From Phocaeicola_A sp045545095 (lineage in GTDB: Bacteria; Bacteroidota; Bacteroidia; Bacteroidales; Bacteroidaceae), in the NCBI GenBank assembly GCA_045545095.1, contig JAZQAG010000057.1, positions 1 to 36,929 on the forward strand: a DNA stretch of 36,929 nucleotides. The letters run 5' to 3'. Both the position numbers and the translations under genes were made by a program. Below are positions 23,878-31,428 of this stretch, piece by piece (position 1 is the stretch's first letter; every line of letters begins with the position of its first letter). The notes under the pieces were generated by a model. That model was not told the DNA's origin. It was given only the letters and a program-made list of their open reading frames with translations, and made no database searches.

Positions 23878-24648
23878 ATGGAAATAGATATGATCAGAAA
23901 CAGTTTTAAAGAAGAAGAGATTCCCTATGAAGTCCTGGAAACATTCGGGTTAACAAGGGAAATGATTGAAGACTTGCCTTTGCGTGTTCTCCAGGACATC
24001 AGCAACGGCCGTCGTTCTCCAGTGTTACCCATTCATGTCAGGGACAACCAAGGTAACATCATCAAGAGCCGTACCCGTTTTTCTCTCATCCGCAATGAAG
24101 ACGGCAAGGTAGATGTCCTTTTCTACCCTCAGCTCCAACAGAGCAACCTGTCCCAATTCAGTGAGGACAAACGAAACAAGTTGCTTTCCGGCAAAGCGAT
24201 AATTGACGAAATGCCTACATCCAAAGGCAATGAAATGACCGCTTTCCATCAGATTGATGCAGGCACAGGTCAGGTATTGTTTGTACCTACACCCGTCATC
24301 GGCAGAAATCTCCAGTTAATAACCGATGAGTTCCATTTGAGCAATGCCGAACTGAATTGCCTCAAGAACGGCGAAGTGCTCACTATCACCCTTGGAGAAG
24401 AACAGCTCACTATGGGGATAGACCTTAACGAGCCAACTGGAATCCGTCTCAGTGACGGCGATGAACAAAAATGGCGTCAGCAGAGCAAACGTGAATGGGG
24501 CAAGCATAACTTCGGCTGTTTCGGCTGCTGGACTATGGACGAGGAAGGGAATCTCGACTATGTGCATGAGGACGACTATACCGAAGAGATGTGGGATGAG
24601 TTGAAGAAGAAAGGCGAAAGAAGAGCCGGACAAACCCATAAAATCTAA
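23878..24648 (+). CDS. DUF4099/DUF3945-type mobile element protein
   Basis: A 256-aa cytosolic protein. Its N-terminal part (IPYEVLETFGLTREMIEDLPLRVLQDISNGRRSPVLP) and the segments VLFYPQL, LLSGKAII, VPTPVIGRNLQ and GIDLNEPTG are those I know from the DUF4099/DUF3945 proteins of Bacteroidales integrative elements. The C-terminus has a Cys pair (FGCFGCW). Function is unknown; these proteins are always close to conjugation and replication genes. It is the first gene of the rightward operon, with a second possible start at Met5 (23890). Confidence 0.75.
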   Translation: MEIDMIRNSFKEEEIPYEVLETFGLTREMIEDLPLRVLQDISNGRRSPVLPIHVRDNQGNIIKSRTRFSLIRNEDGKVDVLFYPQLQQSNLSQFSEDKRNKLLSGKAIIDEMPTSKGNEMTAFHQIDAGTGQVLFVPTPVIGRNLQLITDEFHLSNAELNCLKNGEVLTITLGEEQLTMGIDLNEPTGIRLSDGDEQKWRQQSKREWGKHNFGCFGCWTMDEEGNLDYVHEDDYTEEMWDELKKKGERRAGQTHKI

Positions 24649-24653
24649 ACGGT

Positions 24654-24878
24654 ATGGCCAGAGAGAAATTTTATTCTGAAGACGTGCTTATAGAAAAAGT
24701 GCAGAATGGAGAATTCGGATGGTTGGATTATGTCAACCATTTCTCCAAAGAGTGGAAAGATGAGTATGAACGGTATTGCCGTACAAGAGGAATCACCATC
24801 AGCGATGAATCCGCAGAACAATTCATAGAATGGAAGCAGAACCGACTGGAAGAAGCCCTTCTTGACGGCGAAGCCTGA
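24654..24878 (+). CDS. Small acidic mobile element protein (74 aa)
   Basis: A short, mostly helical and acidic protein (GWLDYVNHFSKEWKDEYERYCRTRGI..ESAEQFIEWKQNRLEEALLDGEA). It starts 5 nt after the previous stop and ends 17 nt before the next start, which supports translation within the operon. I recall similar small frames beside DUF3945 genes, but no function is known to me. Confidence 0.7.
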   Translation: MAREKFYSEDVLIEKVQNGEFGWLDYVNHFSKEWKDEYERYCRTRGITISDESAEQFIEWKQNRLEEALLDGEA

Positions 24879-24895
24879 CTATAAAACCAATAATT

Positions 24896-26461
24896 ATGTC
24901 AATCAGAAAGAACATCAATCCAAGACCATTGGATATACAGCCCGAATTACAGGACATCCTTGTCCGTAACGGCATGAGGGCACATATCAGAGGAAGCAGC
25001 AACGGCTTCCTGCTGATTGTGCAAGGACATGACTCTCCGCTTCTCTGTTACCCCATCAGTGAAAAACAACTGAAAGCACTGACGGATTGGGGAACCAATT
25101 CCGCCAACAAAAGAGCCTACAACACCTTCGCCAGCATTGTAGCTGCTGACTTTGACATGCCCAAGGACTTTGTACATGCACGAAACGCCAACGGTCGTGT
25201 GGCAATGGGTTTGCACGGATACCGTATCGGCGCTGAAGAATACGGAAGACTAGGTTGGGGACATCGTTTCCTTGGATGGACACCCAGACAACAAGGAGGA
25301 TTCCATCTTCGTAGAATCGGAGGCAACCTTTTCTTTCCCGGTGCTCCTATAGTGCCAGACCGTCCTGACGGACGCATGAAACCAGGCGAACTGCAGTCGG
25401 GCGGTTACGGATTCTACTATAAAGGACGTGTGGGCATTGAAGGTAATGTCCCTCTAAAGCAGGATGTACTCAAAGAACTGGAAAGCGTCATTACACCCAT
25501 CGTAGTCAAGCAACGAAACAATGAACCGGCCAAACCCTATAAGGAACTGATTACCTCACCTGTCTATTTCAGCAACGATAAGCTACAGGAATGCTTGCGC
25601 AGTCATGGTATATCCATAGATGCAGAAACCAAGACCATGACCATACAATCCTCCAGTACCCAAGCGGATTTTGTTTACGACCTTACCGATGAAGAAGTAA
25701 AGAAGCTGACAAGCAATTCCATCAAGGAAGAGCCTGTAGAAATCCGTCTGTCACTAATCAACGACATCATCAGGGAAGATTTTGCGGAAGGCATTACCAT
25801 GGAACAGCTCAACAGCGATAAACAGATAACCATCGCCCTTCATCCGACCGTACAGGAAGACCTCGACAGACAGTTGAGCCAGTTCCAAACGGTTGAAGAA
25901 CATGTAACCACGGAACAAGGACTTTCCGTTCATCCTGAAGATGAACGACTGTCAAAGGAAAGTGCATCCGTTGACGGGAAGCAGTTGGAAGCCATCAATG
26001 CAAACAAGGGATGGTTCAGGGAAGGAAGACACGGACGTGAAGTGTCCGTTGATGATATCCGTGTGGAACCAAGTGCAGAAGGCAAGTACAAGATGACTGC
26101 CGTCATCAATGGAGAGCATATCACCCATGAGATAAGCCAGAAGCAGTATGACAAGTTCATGGCCATTGACGACTATCATCGCATGAAACTCTTCTCCAAG
26201 GTATTCAGTGAGGTGGATATGAAGAACCGTGACCACGTTGGTATCGGTACAAAGATAGGTGCCGCATTGTTGGCAGGTGTAGCCGTCGTCTCTGAGTTGG
26301 GACGAGGTCCGCATCCACCGCATCCTGCTCCTGCCATTTTTGTAGAACGGAGAGCCTATTTCAAACCTGGAGTAGATACACCCGAACAGGTTGCCATGCG
26401 CAACTTCGAGGCGGCTATCCATGCAGAGGAAAGACAAGTACACCGACATAACGGAATGTAA
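24896..26461 (+). CDS. DUF3945-type mobile element protein (521 aa)
   Basis: A large protein without signal peptide. The N-terminal half contains a distinctive aromatic/Gly segment (GRLGWGHRFLGWTPRQQGGFHLRRIGG..). The central part has two short ubiquitous repeats of the kind LTDEEVKKLTS and is followed by VNGEHITHEISQKQYDKFMAIDDYHRMKLFSKVF, a signature I associate with DUF3945 proteins. Near the C-terminus is a short hydrophobic segment (GTKIGAALLAGVAVVSEL). The gene is 5 nt from the toprim gene, so the products are likely made together. Function unknown. Confidence 0.7.
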   Translation: MSIRKNINPRPLDIQPELQDILVRNGMRAHIRGSSNGFLLIVQGHDSPLLCYPISEKQLKALTDWGTNSANKRAYNTFASIVAADFDMPKDFVHARNANGRVAMGLHGYRIGAEEYGRLGWGHRFLGWTPRQQGGFHLRRIGGNLFFPGAPIVPDRPDGRMKPGELQSGGYGFYYKGRVGIEGNVPLKQDVLKELESVITPIVVKQRNNEPAKPYKELITSPVYFSNDKLQECLRSHGISIDAETKTMTIQSSSTQADFVYDLTDEEVKKLTSNSIKEEPVEIRLSLINDIIREDFAEGITMEQLNSDKQITIALHPTVQEDLDRQLSQFQTVEEHVTTEQGLSVHPEDERLSKESASVDGKQLEAINANKGWFREGRHGREVSVDDIRVEPSAEGKYKMTAVINGEHITHEISQKQYDKFMAIDDYHRMKLFSKVFSEVDMKNRDHVGIGTKIGAALLAGVAVVSELGRGPHPPHPAPAIFVERRAYFKPGVDTPEQVAMRNFEAAIHAEERQVHRHNGM

Positions 26462-26466
26462 CGACA

Positions 26467-27735
26467 ATGAGTGATTTGACTTACGAAGACTTCAAGCAGC
26501 GCATTGACATACAAGAGCTGCTTGTGGACGCAGGCTATCATCTGAACAAGCGTGACGGTCTGCGCTATCCGTCGTATGTCCGACTCGACAGTGAGAACCG
26601 CCGCATCCGGGGTGACAAGTTCATCGTGACAGGAAACGGTCTCTGCTGTTTCCGTCCGCCGGAACGGAAGAACTACAATGTCATTTCATTCATCAAGGAG
26701 CATCCTGAAATGTTTTCCGAATACAGACCAGGAATGTCCAAGGACAGACTGGTGAATCTTGTCTGCCACAGACTGCTAAACCAGCCATTGGAGGATAAGG
26801 AAACCAAAATCATGTCACCAAAGCAGGAGAATGTGAGATTTGACTTGAACAATTATCAACTTGTACGTTTCGACCTCGATGATTGGGATAGCCAGAAGAA
26901 ATTCTACAGCTATTTCAAGAACCGTGGCATTACGCTTGATACCCAACGTGCTTTTGCAGTCCATCTTCTTCTGGCAAGCACAACCAGAGAAAACGGGAAT
27001 ACCTATACCCATTTGGCCTTTCCGATGAGAGTACCCGGAAAGGAAGAGATTGTCGGACTGGAGGAACGCAGCCGTCCCAATCTGGAAGGCAAGAGTGCAT
27101 ATAAGGGAAAGGCGGCAGGAAGCAACTCCTCTGAAGGCCTTTGGATAGCCAACCTGAGCGACAGACAACTTGAATATGTTAAGGATGTCTATTGGTTTGA
27201 AAGCGGTTACGATGCCATGGCCTATTATCAATTGCATCCGAACAAAGACGAACTGAATGATGCCGTCCTTCTTTCGACAGGTGGCACACCGGGAGAAAAG
27301 CAATTTGCGGGTATTCTTGACATACTTCCCCACGCCAACCATCACCTCTGTTTTGACAGAGATCAAGCAGGACTGTTATATGCCGTGAACTTCGCTCTCC
27401 AACGTGAAGGACGGAAATTCAGTAACTATCTTACAGACAAGGGGAATTTGGTCATAAGAGACTTGACAGACGGTTACAAACGGAAATCAATACCGACAGA
27501 GGATATGGACTTCAAGGAAATATGCAAGACTATCGGCATTGATGAACCCAAAAACCAGCTTCATCTGCCTAAAGATGGGTACAAGGACTGGAACGACCAG
27601 CTGTTAGAGCGCAGAAACATTGAAACAGGCCATACTATCAATGAGCTAAAAGAAGAAAGGGAAAAAGAAACAACATTGTCTAACCAAACGGAGGAAACGG
27701 AGAATGAACAGCATACCGCACACCGCCGCAGATAG
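26467..27735 (+). CDS. Toprim-domain primase-like protein (DUF3991 type)
   Basis: A 422-aa protein. The N-terminal ~100 residues (DKFIVTGNGLCCFRPPERKNYNVISFIKEHP) correspond to the DUF3991-type region that replaces the zinc-binding domain of DnaG primases; the usual CHC2 Cys/His set is missing. The toprim core follows: WFESGYDAMAYY with Glu245, LLSTGGTPGEKQF, and CFDRDQAG with Asp297 and Asp299. These acidic residues bind the metal in toprim enzymes. The likely role is priming or nicking during replication or conjugative transfer of the element. The C-terminus is a Glu-rich tail. Confidence 0.8.
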   Translation: MSDLTYEDFKQRIDIQELLVDAGYHLNKRDGLRYPSYVRLDSENRRIRGDKFIVTGNGLCCFRPPERKNYNVISFIKEHPEMFSEYRPGMSKDRLVNLVCHRLLNQPLEDKETKIMSPKQENVRFDLNNYQLVRFDLDDWDSQKKFYSYFKNRGITLDTQRAFAVHLLLASTTRENGNTYTHLAFPMRVPGKEEIVGLEERSRPNLEGKSAYKGKAAGSNSSEGLWIANLSDRQLEYVKDVYWFESGYDAMAYYQLHPNKDELNDAVLLSTGGTPGEKQFAGILDILPHANHHLCFDRDQAGLLYAVNFALQREGRKFSNYLTDKGNLVIRDLTDGYKRKSIPTEDMDFKEICKTIGIDEPKNQLHLPKDGYKDWNDQLLERRNIETGHTINELKEEREKETTLSNQTEETENEQHTAHRRR

Positions 27736-27751
27736 AAGAAGGAGAATCATC

Positions 27752-28243
27752 ATGAACCAAGGAAGAAACAACTACGGAACCATACGGCTGTGTCCGCATA
27801 TCATGCAGTTTGCCATCGACAGACTGCCACTTATCCTATTGAACATGGCCGGATATGTGTGTGCTGGGATGGATGTCATTCCGCTAAAAGGATTGATACT
27901 TGGATTTACCATACTCCTTTCCTCATATCTGCTATACCTCTTCATCTACATCCGCAAGATGGATTTCGTTGTCACAGGTGAGCAGCTGATACATGAACAT
28001 GGAGTCTTTGTCCGTGACAGCGACTATATAGAGCTGTACCGTGTAGTGGACTTCAAGGAAAACCGCAGTTTCCTCCAACAGTTGGCAGGACTGAAAACTG
28101 TATCCGTCTATTCGGGTGACAGGAATACGCCCAGACTGGACATTATCGGAGTAAGAAACAGTATGAACCTTGTCGCACATATCCGCGAACGGGTGGAATA
28201 CAACAAACAAAGAAAGGGTATTTATGAGATTACGAACCGTTAG
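27752..28243 (+). CDS. Membrane-anchored bacterial PH-domain protein
   Basis: The start was chosen at Met (MNQGRNNYG), which is preceded by AAGGAG and avoids overlap with the toprim stop; an upstream Met at 27704 is possible. Two hydrophobic segments (about residues 22-40 and 45-68) form a hairpin in the membrane. The rest matches the bPH_2 (YdbT-like) fold: MDFVVTGEQLIHEHGVFVRDSDYIELYRVVDFKENRSFLQQLAGL..DRNTPRLDIIGVRN. Such proteins occur in the envelope; their role in mobile elements is unknown. Its 3' end overlaps the next gene by 20 nt. Confidence 0.75.
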   Translation: MNQGRNNYGTIRLCPHIMQFAIDRLPLILLNMAGYVCAGMDVIPLKGLILGFTILLSSYLLYLFIYIRKMDFVVTGEQLIHEHGVFVRDSDYIELYRVVDFKENRSFLQQLAGLKTVSVYSGDRNTPRLDIIGVRNSMNLVAHIRERVEYNKQRKGIYEITNR

Positions 28244-28916
28244 CATACTGATTTGCATGATACTGTTGGGTGTGCTACAAGGCAAAGCCCAATATGTAGT
28301 GACCAATCCGTTGGAGTGGCTTGCCCTTGCCGAAGGGAATGAAGCCATCAACTCCGAGATAGAGTCACAGATTGAAGGACAGACCAAAACCGCTGTCCTG
28401 CAGAACACTATTGCCGCCGAGTTTAACAAGATCCATGAATGGGAACGCAAGTATAGCGGTTATCTGCGTACAGCCAGTGGGTATGCCTCTTCCCTGAAAG
28501 CGGCTACAACACTTTATGAAGATGGAGTACGAATCTTCATCACATTAGGAAAACTGAGCAAGGCCATCCGTAACAATCCGCAAGGAATCGTTGCCACGAT
28601 GAGCATGAACAATCTCTATATCGAGACAGCCACAGAACTTGTTACCGTGTTCACACTACTTCGTAATGCCATCGCTACAGGCGGTGATACCAATATGCTC
28701 ACCGGAAGCGAACGTTCCGAAACCCTTTGGGCGCTGAATGACAGGCTGGGAACATTCCATAAGAAACTGAGCCGTCTATACCTGAGCATACGCTATTACA
28801 CGCTGAACGATGTCTGGAACAATGTGACGGCTGGAATGCTTGACAGGGATTACGGTGATATCGCCCATATCGCCTTTGACAGATGGCGAAGGGCAGCACG
28901 TGTTGTAGGATACTAA
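28224..28916 (+). CDS. Exported protein, paralogue A of a tandem pair
   Basis: A 230-aa protein. The start was set at 28224 because MRLRTVSILICMILLGVLQGKAQ is a clean signal peptide; a longer frame to 28170 would bury it. The mature protein is largely helical. It shares with the next gene the layout of its C-terminal part (helix, then YTLNDVWNNVTAG, then AFDRWRRAARV). The pair probably acts in the periplasm, perhaps as parts of the transfer apparatus; this is inference from operon position. The family is not recognised. Confidence 0.65.
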   Translation: MRLRTVSILICMILLGVLQGKAQYVVTNPLEWLALAEGNEAINSEIESQIEGQTKTAVLQNTIAAEFNKIHEWERKYSGYLRTASGYASSLKAATTLYEDGVRIFITLGKLSKAIRNNPQGIVATMSMNNLYIETATELVTVFTLLRNAIATGGDTNMLTGSERSETLWALNDRLGTFHKKLSRLYLSIRYYTLNDVWNNVTAGMLDRDYGDIAHIAFDRWRRAARVVGY

Positions 28917-28925
28917 TGAAAAGGG

Positions 28926-29603
28926 ATGCATATGAAACGAAAGATATACCTGATACTGATAATGACAATCTGCATACTGCCCATGAGTGCTCAGATAGAC
29001 CCGACACTTTCAGGAATGATATTCCTCTATACCGACAAGGCAGAAGATGAACTGAAAAGTCAGGAACGGGCTATGATGATGCAGTCCACCGGACATCTGT
29101 GGATAAAGGAAGAGGTGGAAGGAACGACAGACCTTCAGCGTAAGTTCAACGACTATCTGGACTCTTTCCGTGACATCATCTGCTATGCCGCACAGATATA
29201 CGGTTTCTATCATGAGATTGGCAGACTGACGGACAACATGGGCGGACTGAGTGAGCAGCTTCGGAAAAGTCCGGGCAACGCACTGGCAGTAGCACTGACA
29301 CCACGACGTAACCAAATATACAGGGAAATAATTCTGGGCAGCGTGGAAATCGTTAACGATATCCGTCATGTATGTCTGAGCAACACCAAGATGACGGAGA
29401 AGCAGCGTGTCGAGATTGTCTTTGCCATCCGTCCGAAGCTGAAACTGATGAACAAACGGCTCCAACGTCTGACAAGGGCGGTCAAATACACCTCCTTTGC
29501 GGATGTATGGGCAGAAATAGATGAAGGTGCAAGAGAGAAACCTGACAAACTGGAAATCACCCAAGCCTGTATGCGACGATGGCGTAGGGCGGCAGACAGA
29601 TAA
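28926..29603 (+). CDS. Exported protein, paralogue B of a tandem pair
   Basis: A 225-aa helical protein with signal peptide (MHMKRKIYLILIMTICILPMSAQ). It resembles the preceding protein: YTSFADVWAEIDEG matches YTLNDVWNNVTAG, and MRRWRRAADR matches FDRWRRAARV at the ends. The genes are separated by 9 nt, so they arose by tandem duplication and now differ greatly. Function unknown. Confidence 0.65.
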   Translation: MHMKRKIYLILIMTICILPMSAQIDPTLSGMIFLYTDKAEDELKSQERAMMMQSTGHLWIKEEVEGTTDLQRKFNDYLDSFRDIICYAAQIYGFYHEIGRLTDNMGGLSEQLRKSPGNALAVALTPRRNQIYREIILGSVEIVNDIRHVCLSNTKMTEKQRVEIVFAIRPKLKLMNKRLQRLTRAVKYTSFADVWAEIDEGAREKPDKLEITQACMRRWRRAADR

Positions 29604-29624
29604 ATAACCATTAAGAATAAAGAT

Positions 29625-30266
29625 ATGAGCGGTTGGAAAACAGCATTGAAATTCGTAAAGCGGCCTCTGGTAGAGACCGGGAAGTCCATTGGTGGAGCGG
29701 TCATCCACCCACAACGTACCCTTCAAGGGTTCGGAGTAGCGGCCAAGACCGCTGTCGTAGGTGGCGGCATGGGTTATATGGCATGGGAGAATATCGTCAA
29801 TGACAAGCCCGTGTTAAGAACCATCGGTGACACACTTGTCGGTGAAGAAACAGTTGATAAGGTGGATGAAGCACTCAGTCAGACAGCTGAACGTGTAGAA
29901 AGCATGACCGAAAAAGCCGGAGAAACCATTGAAAGCATGAATGCCACCATGAGCGATGTAAACAGCAAATGGAACGGCATGCAACACTTCCTGAAGAACA
30001 TCTTAAGCGGTAATGGCATGAACATGTTCGGTAACTTCTTCAGCAATCTCGGCAAAGGGAACGTGTCAGGCATGAGCCTTTTGGGGCTTGTCGCTTCTTC
30101 GTTACTCGTATTCTGTCGTTTCGGCTGGCTCGGCAAAATCGCGGGTGCGGTATTGGGCATGATGCTTATCGGCAACAATGCCCATGTGTCACAGAGTCAG
30201 AATATATCCAAGAATAATCAACTATCAGAACAGACAGCCAACCAATCAGGAGGCATGAGACGATAA
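29625..30266 (+). CDS. Membrane protein of the mobile element (213 aa)
   Basis: It begins with a basic segment (WKTALKFVKRPLVETGKSIGG), has a coiled-coil-like stretch (about 80-125: DKVDEALSQTAERVESMTEKAGETIESMN), and then two hydrophobic segments (SLLGLVASSLLVFCRFGWLG and KIAGAVLGMMLIG). The C-terminal tail is Gln/Asn/Ser-rich. This layout suggests an inner membrane protein with a helical stalk. No family is recognised; the operon context suggests the transfer apparatus. Confidence 0.6.
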   Translation: MSGWKTALKFVKRPLVETGKSIGGAVIHPQRTLQGFGVAAKTAVVGGGMGYMAWENIVNDKPVLRTIGDTLVGEETVDKVDEALSQTAERVESMTEKAGETIESMNATMSDVNSKWNGMQHFLKNILSGNGMNMFGNFFSNLGKGNVSGMSLLGLVASSLLVFCRFGWLGKIAGAVLGMMLIGNNAHVSQSQNISKNNQLSEQTANQSGGMRR

Positions 30267-30293
30267 CATCATAATCAACATAAGAACTGAACA

Positions 30294-31121
30294 ATGGAAT
30301 ATACGCAAGAAATGAACCTGCTTTCCAAAAGCGGTTACTGTATGCCCTTTGAAGAACGAAACGGCCAAGTACAAATCACATTGGGCTACGGGAAACAGAC
30401 ACATCCACACTCCGGTGAGGAATTCTTCCATCATGGCGTGGATTTCAAGGCAGACCGCTACCTGTTGGCTGCTTTGGCTGACGGAACTGTCAGCGGTATC
30501 GGAAGTACCCCGACACACGGGCTATACCAGATTGTCCGTTACGGAAAATATGAAGTGACCTATGCCCATCTTTCCAATGTACTCGCGACCTTTGGGATGC
30601 GTGTCAGAGCCGGAAATACTGTTGCTGTTAGCGATGACCTGCTTCACATGGAAGTTAAATATGACGGTGAGGAAATCAACCCGATAGAGTTCCTTGCCAT
30701 GCTGTATGGCAATCTGAAGACTTTGGAACAGACTGGCAGAACAAGAAACGTGGAGTTTGAAACCATAGACATGTCCGTCCCCACGGATTACGATGATGAC
30801 CAGGAAGAGATAGAAGAACTGATGCTACGGTTCTATCCGGATTACATGTCTGCCATCTACAACGGAATCTACCGTCTTCCGGAACATACGGAACATTCAC
30901 TACGGAACATCTTTTCCACGGCAGCCGTCAAGAACTATTTCTATGAGACATTGCCGTCGCTGGCCAATCCTCTCGGTATCGGTCAGAAAGCTGTTCCCAT
31001 CGCCTGTAAGGTACAGAATCTGCTTATCGGTGACTTCTTGAACTATCTCGCCCTGAAACACAGTATCTATCTCTCCACATGGGATGAGCACGAAAAAAAA
31101 AAGCGCAGGAGCAAGCCATAG
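30294..31121 (+). CDS. Degenerate M23-like protein ending at a frameshift site
   Basis: A 275-aa zero-frame product without signal peptide. The first 130 residues are an M23/LytM fold: HHGVDF gives His46 and Asp50, VTYAHLSN has the conserved His, and DLLHMEV stands where HLH is expected, so the first His of HxH is Leu116. The zinc ligands remain but the general base is lost, so catalysis is doubtful. The frame ends in KKKRRSKP right after A10 (31093-31102). The heptamer A AAA AAG is in frame, and the -1 frame continues without stop to 31426, 2 nt before the next gene. Either a programmed -1 shift makes a longer 377-aa form, or one A has been lost. Confidence 0.7.
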   Translation: MEYTQEMNLLSKSGYCMPFEERNGQVQITLGYGKQTHPHSGEEFFHHGVDFKADRYLLAALADGTVSGIGSTPTHGLYQIVRYGKYEVTYAHLSNVLATFGMRVRAGNTVAVSDDLLHMEVKYDGEEINPIEFLAMLYGNLKTLEQTGRTRNVEFETIDMSVPTDYDDDQEEIEELMLRFYPDYMSAIYNGIYRLPEHTEHSLRNIFSTAAVKNYFYETLPSLANPLGIGQKAVPIACKVQNLLIGDFLNYLALKHSIYLSTWDEHEKKKRRSKP

Positions 31122-31426
31122 CAGGAAGCGGAATCATCGACCCTCTATCCGAACTGGAGATAGACATACAGAGCTTTGACATACCAAGGCTGGTTACAGT
31201 CTATCCAGACCGTGGCGGCTTACGATGGTGGACCAAAGCCTGGTTCAACAACAAGGAAGAGGGAGAAGCATCCGTCGAAATAAGCAGACAAGTCGCAATC
31301 CGCTTTATTCAGGATGAAATTGAGAAGGATGCCATGCTTGAAGAATATTTCCCCAAGCAGATGGAAGTGTATCATCATGCCATCGAGCAGACAAGGGAGC
31401 AGTTAATGAACCAAATGAATATATAA
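31093..31426 (+). other. C-terminal extension of the M23-like protein in the -1 frame
   Basis: From the A10 run, the -1 frame reads AQEQAIAGSGIIDPLSELEID.. through VTVYPDRGGLRWWTKAWFNN to EQTREQLMNQMNI and stops at 31426. Codon use and the 2-nt gap to the next ATG look like real coding sequence. About 100 residues would be added to the protein. No own start codon lies near the beginning. Confidence 0.7.
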
Positions 31427-31428
31427 GG

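Noticed and set aside
26815..27366. 183-aa - strand frame opposite the toprim gene
   Set aside because: The toprim motifs are all on the + strand; the antisense frame has none.
29010..29726. 238-aa - strand frame
   Set aside because: Lies fully opposite the exported paralogue and the next gene, both of which have signal peptide or membrane features; the antisense product is Cys/His/Phe-rich without motifs.
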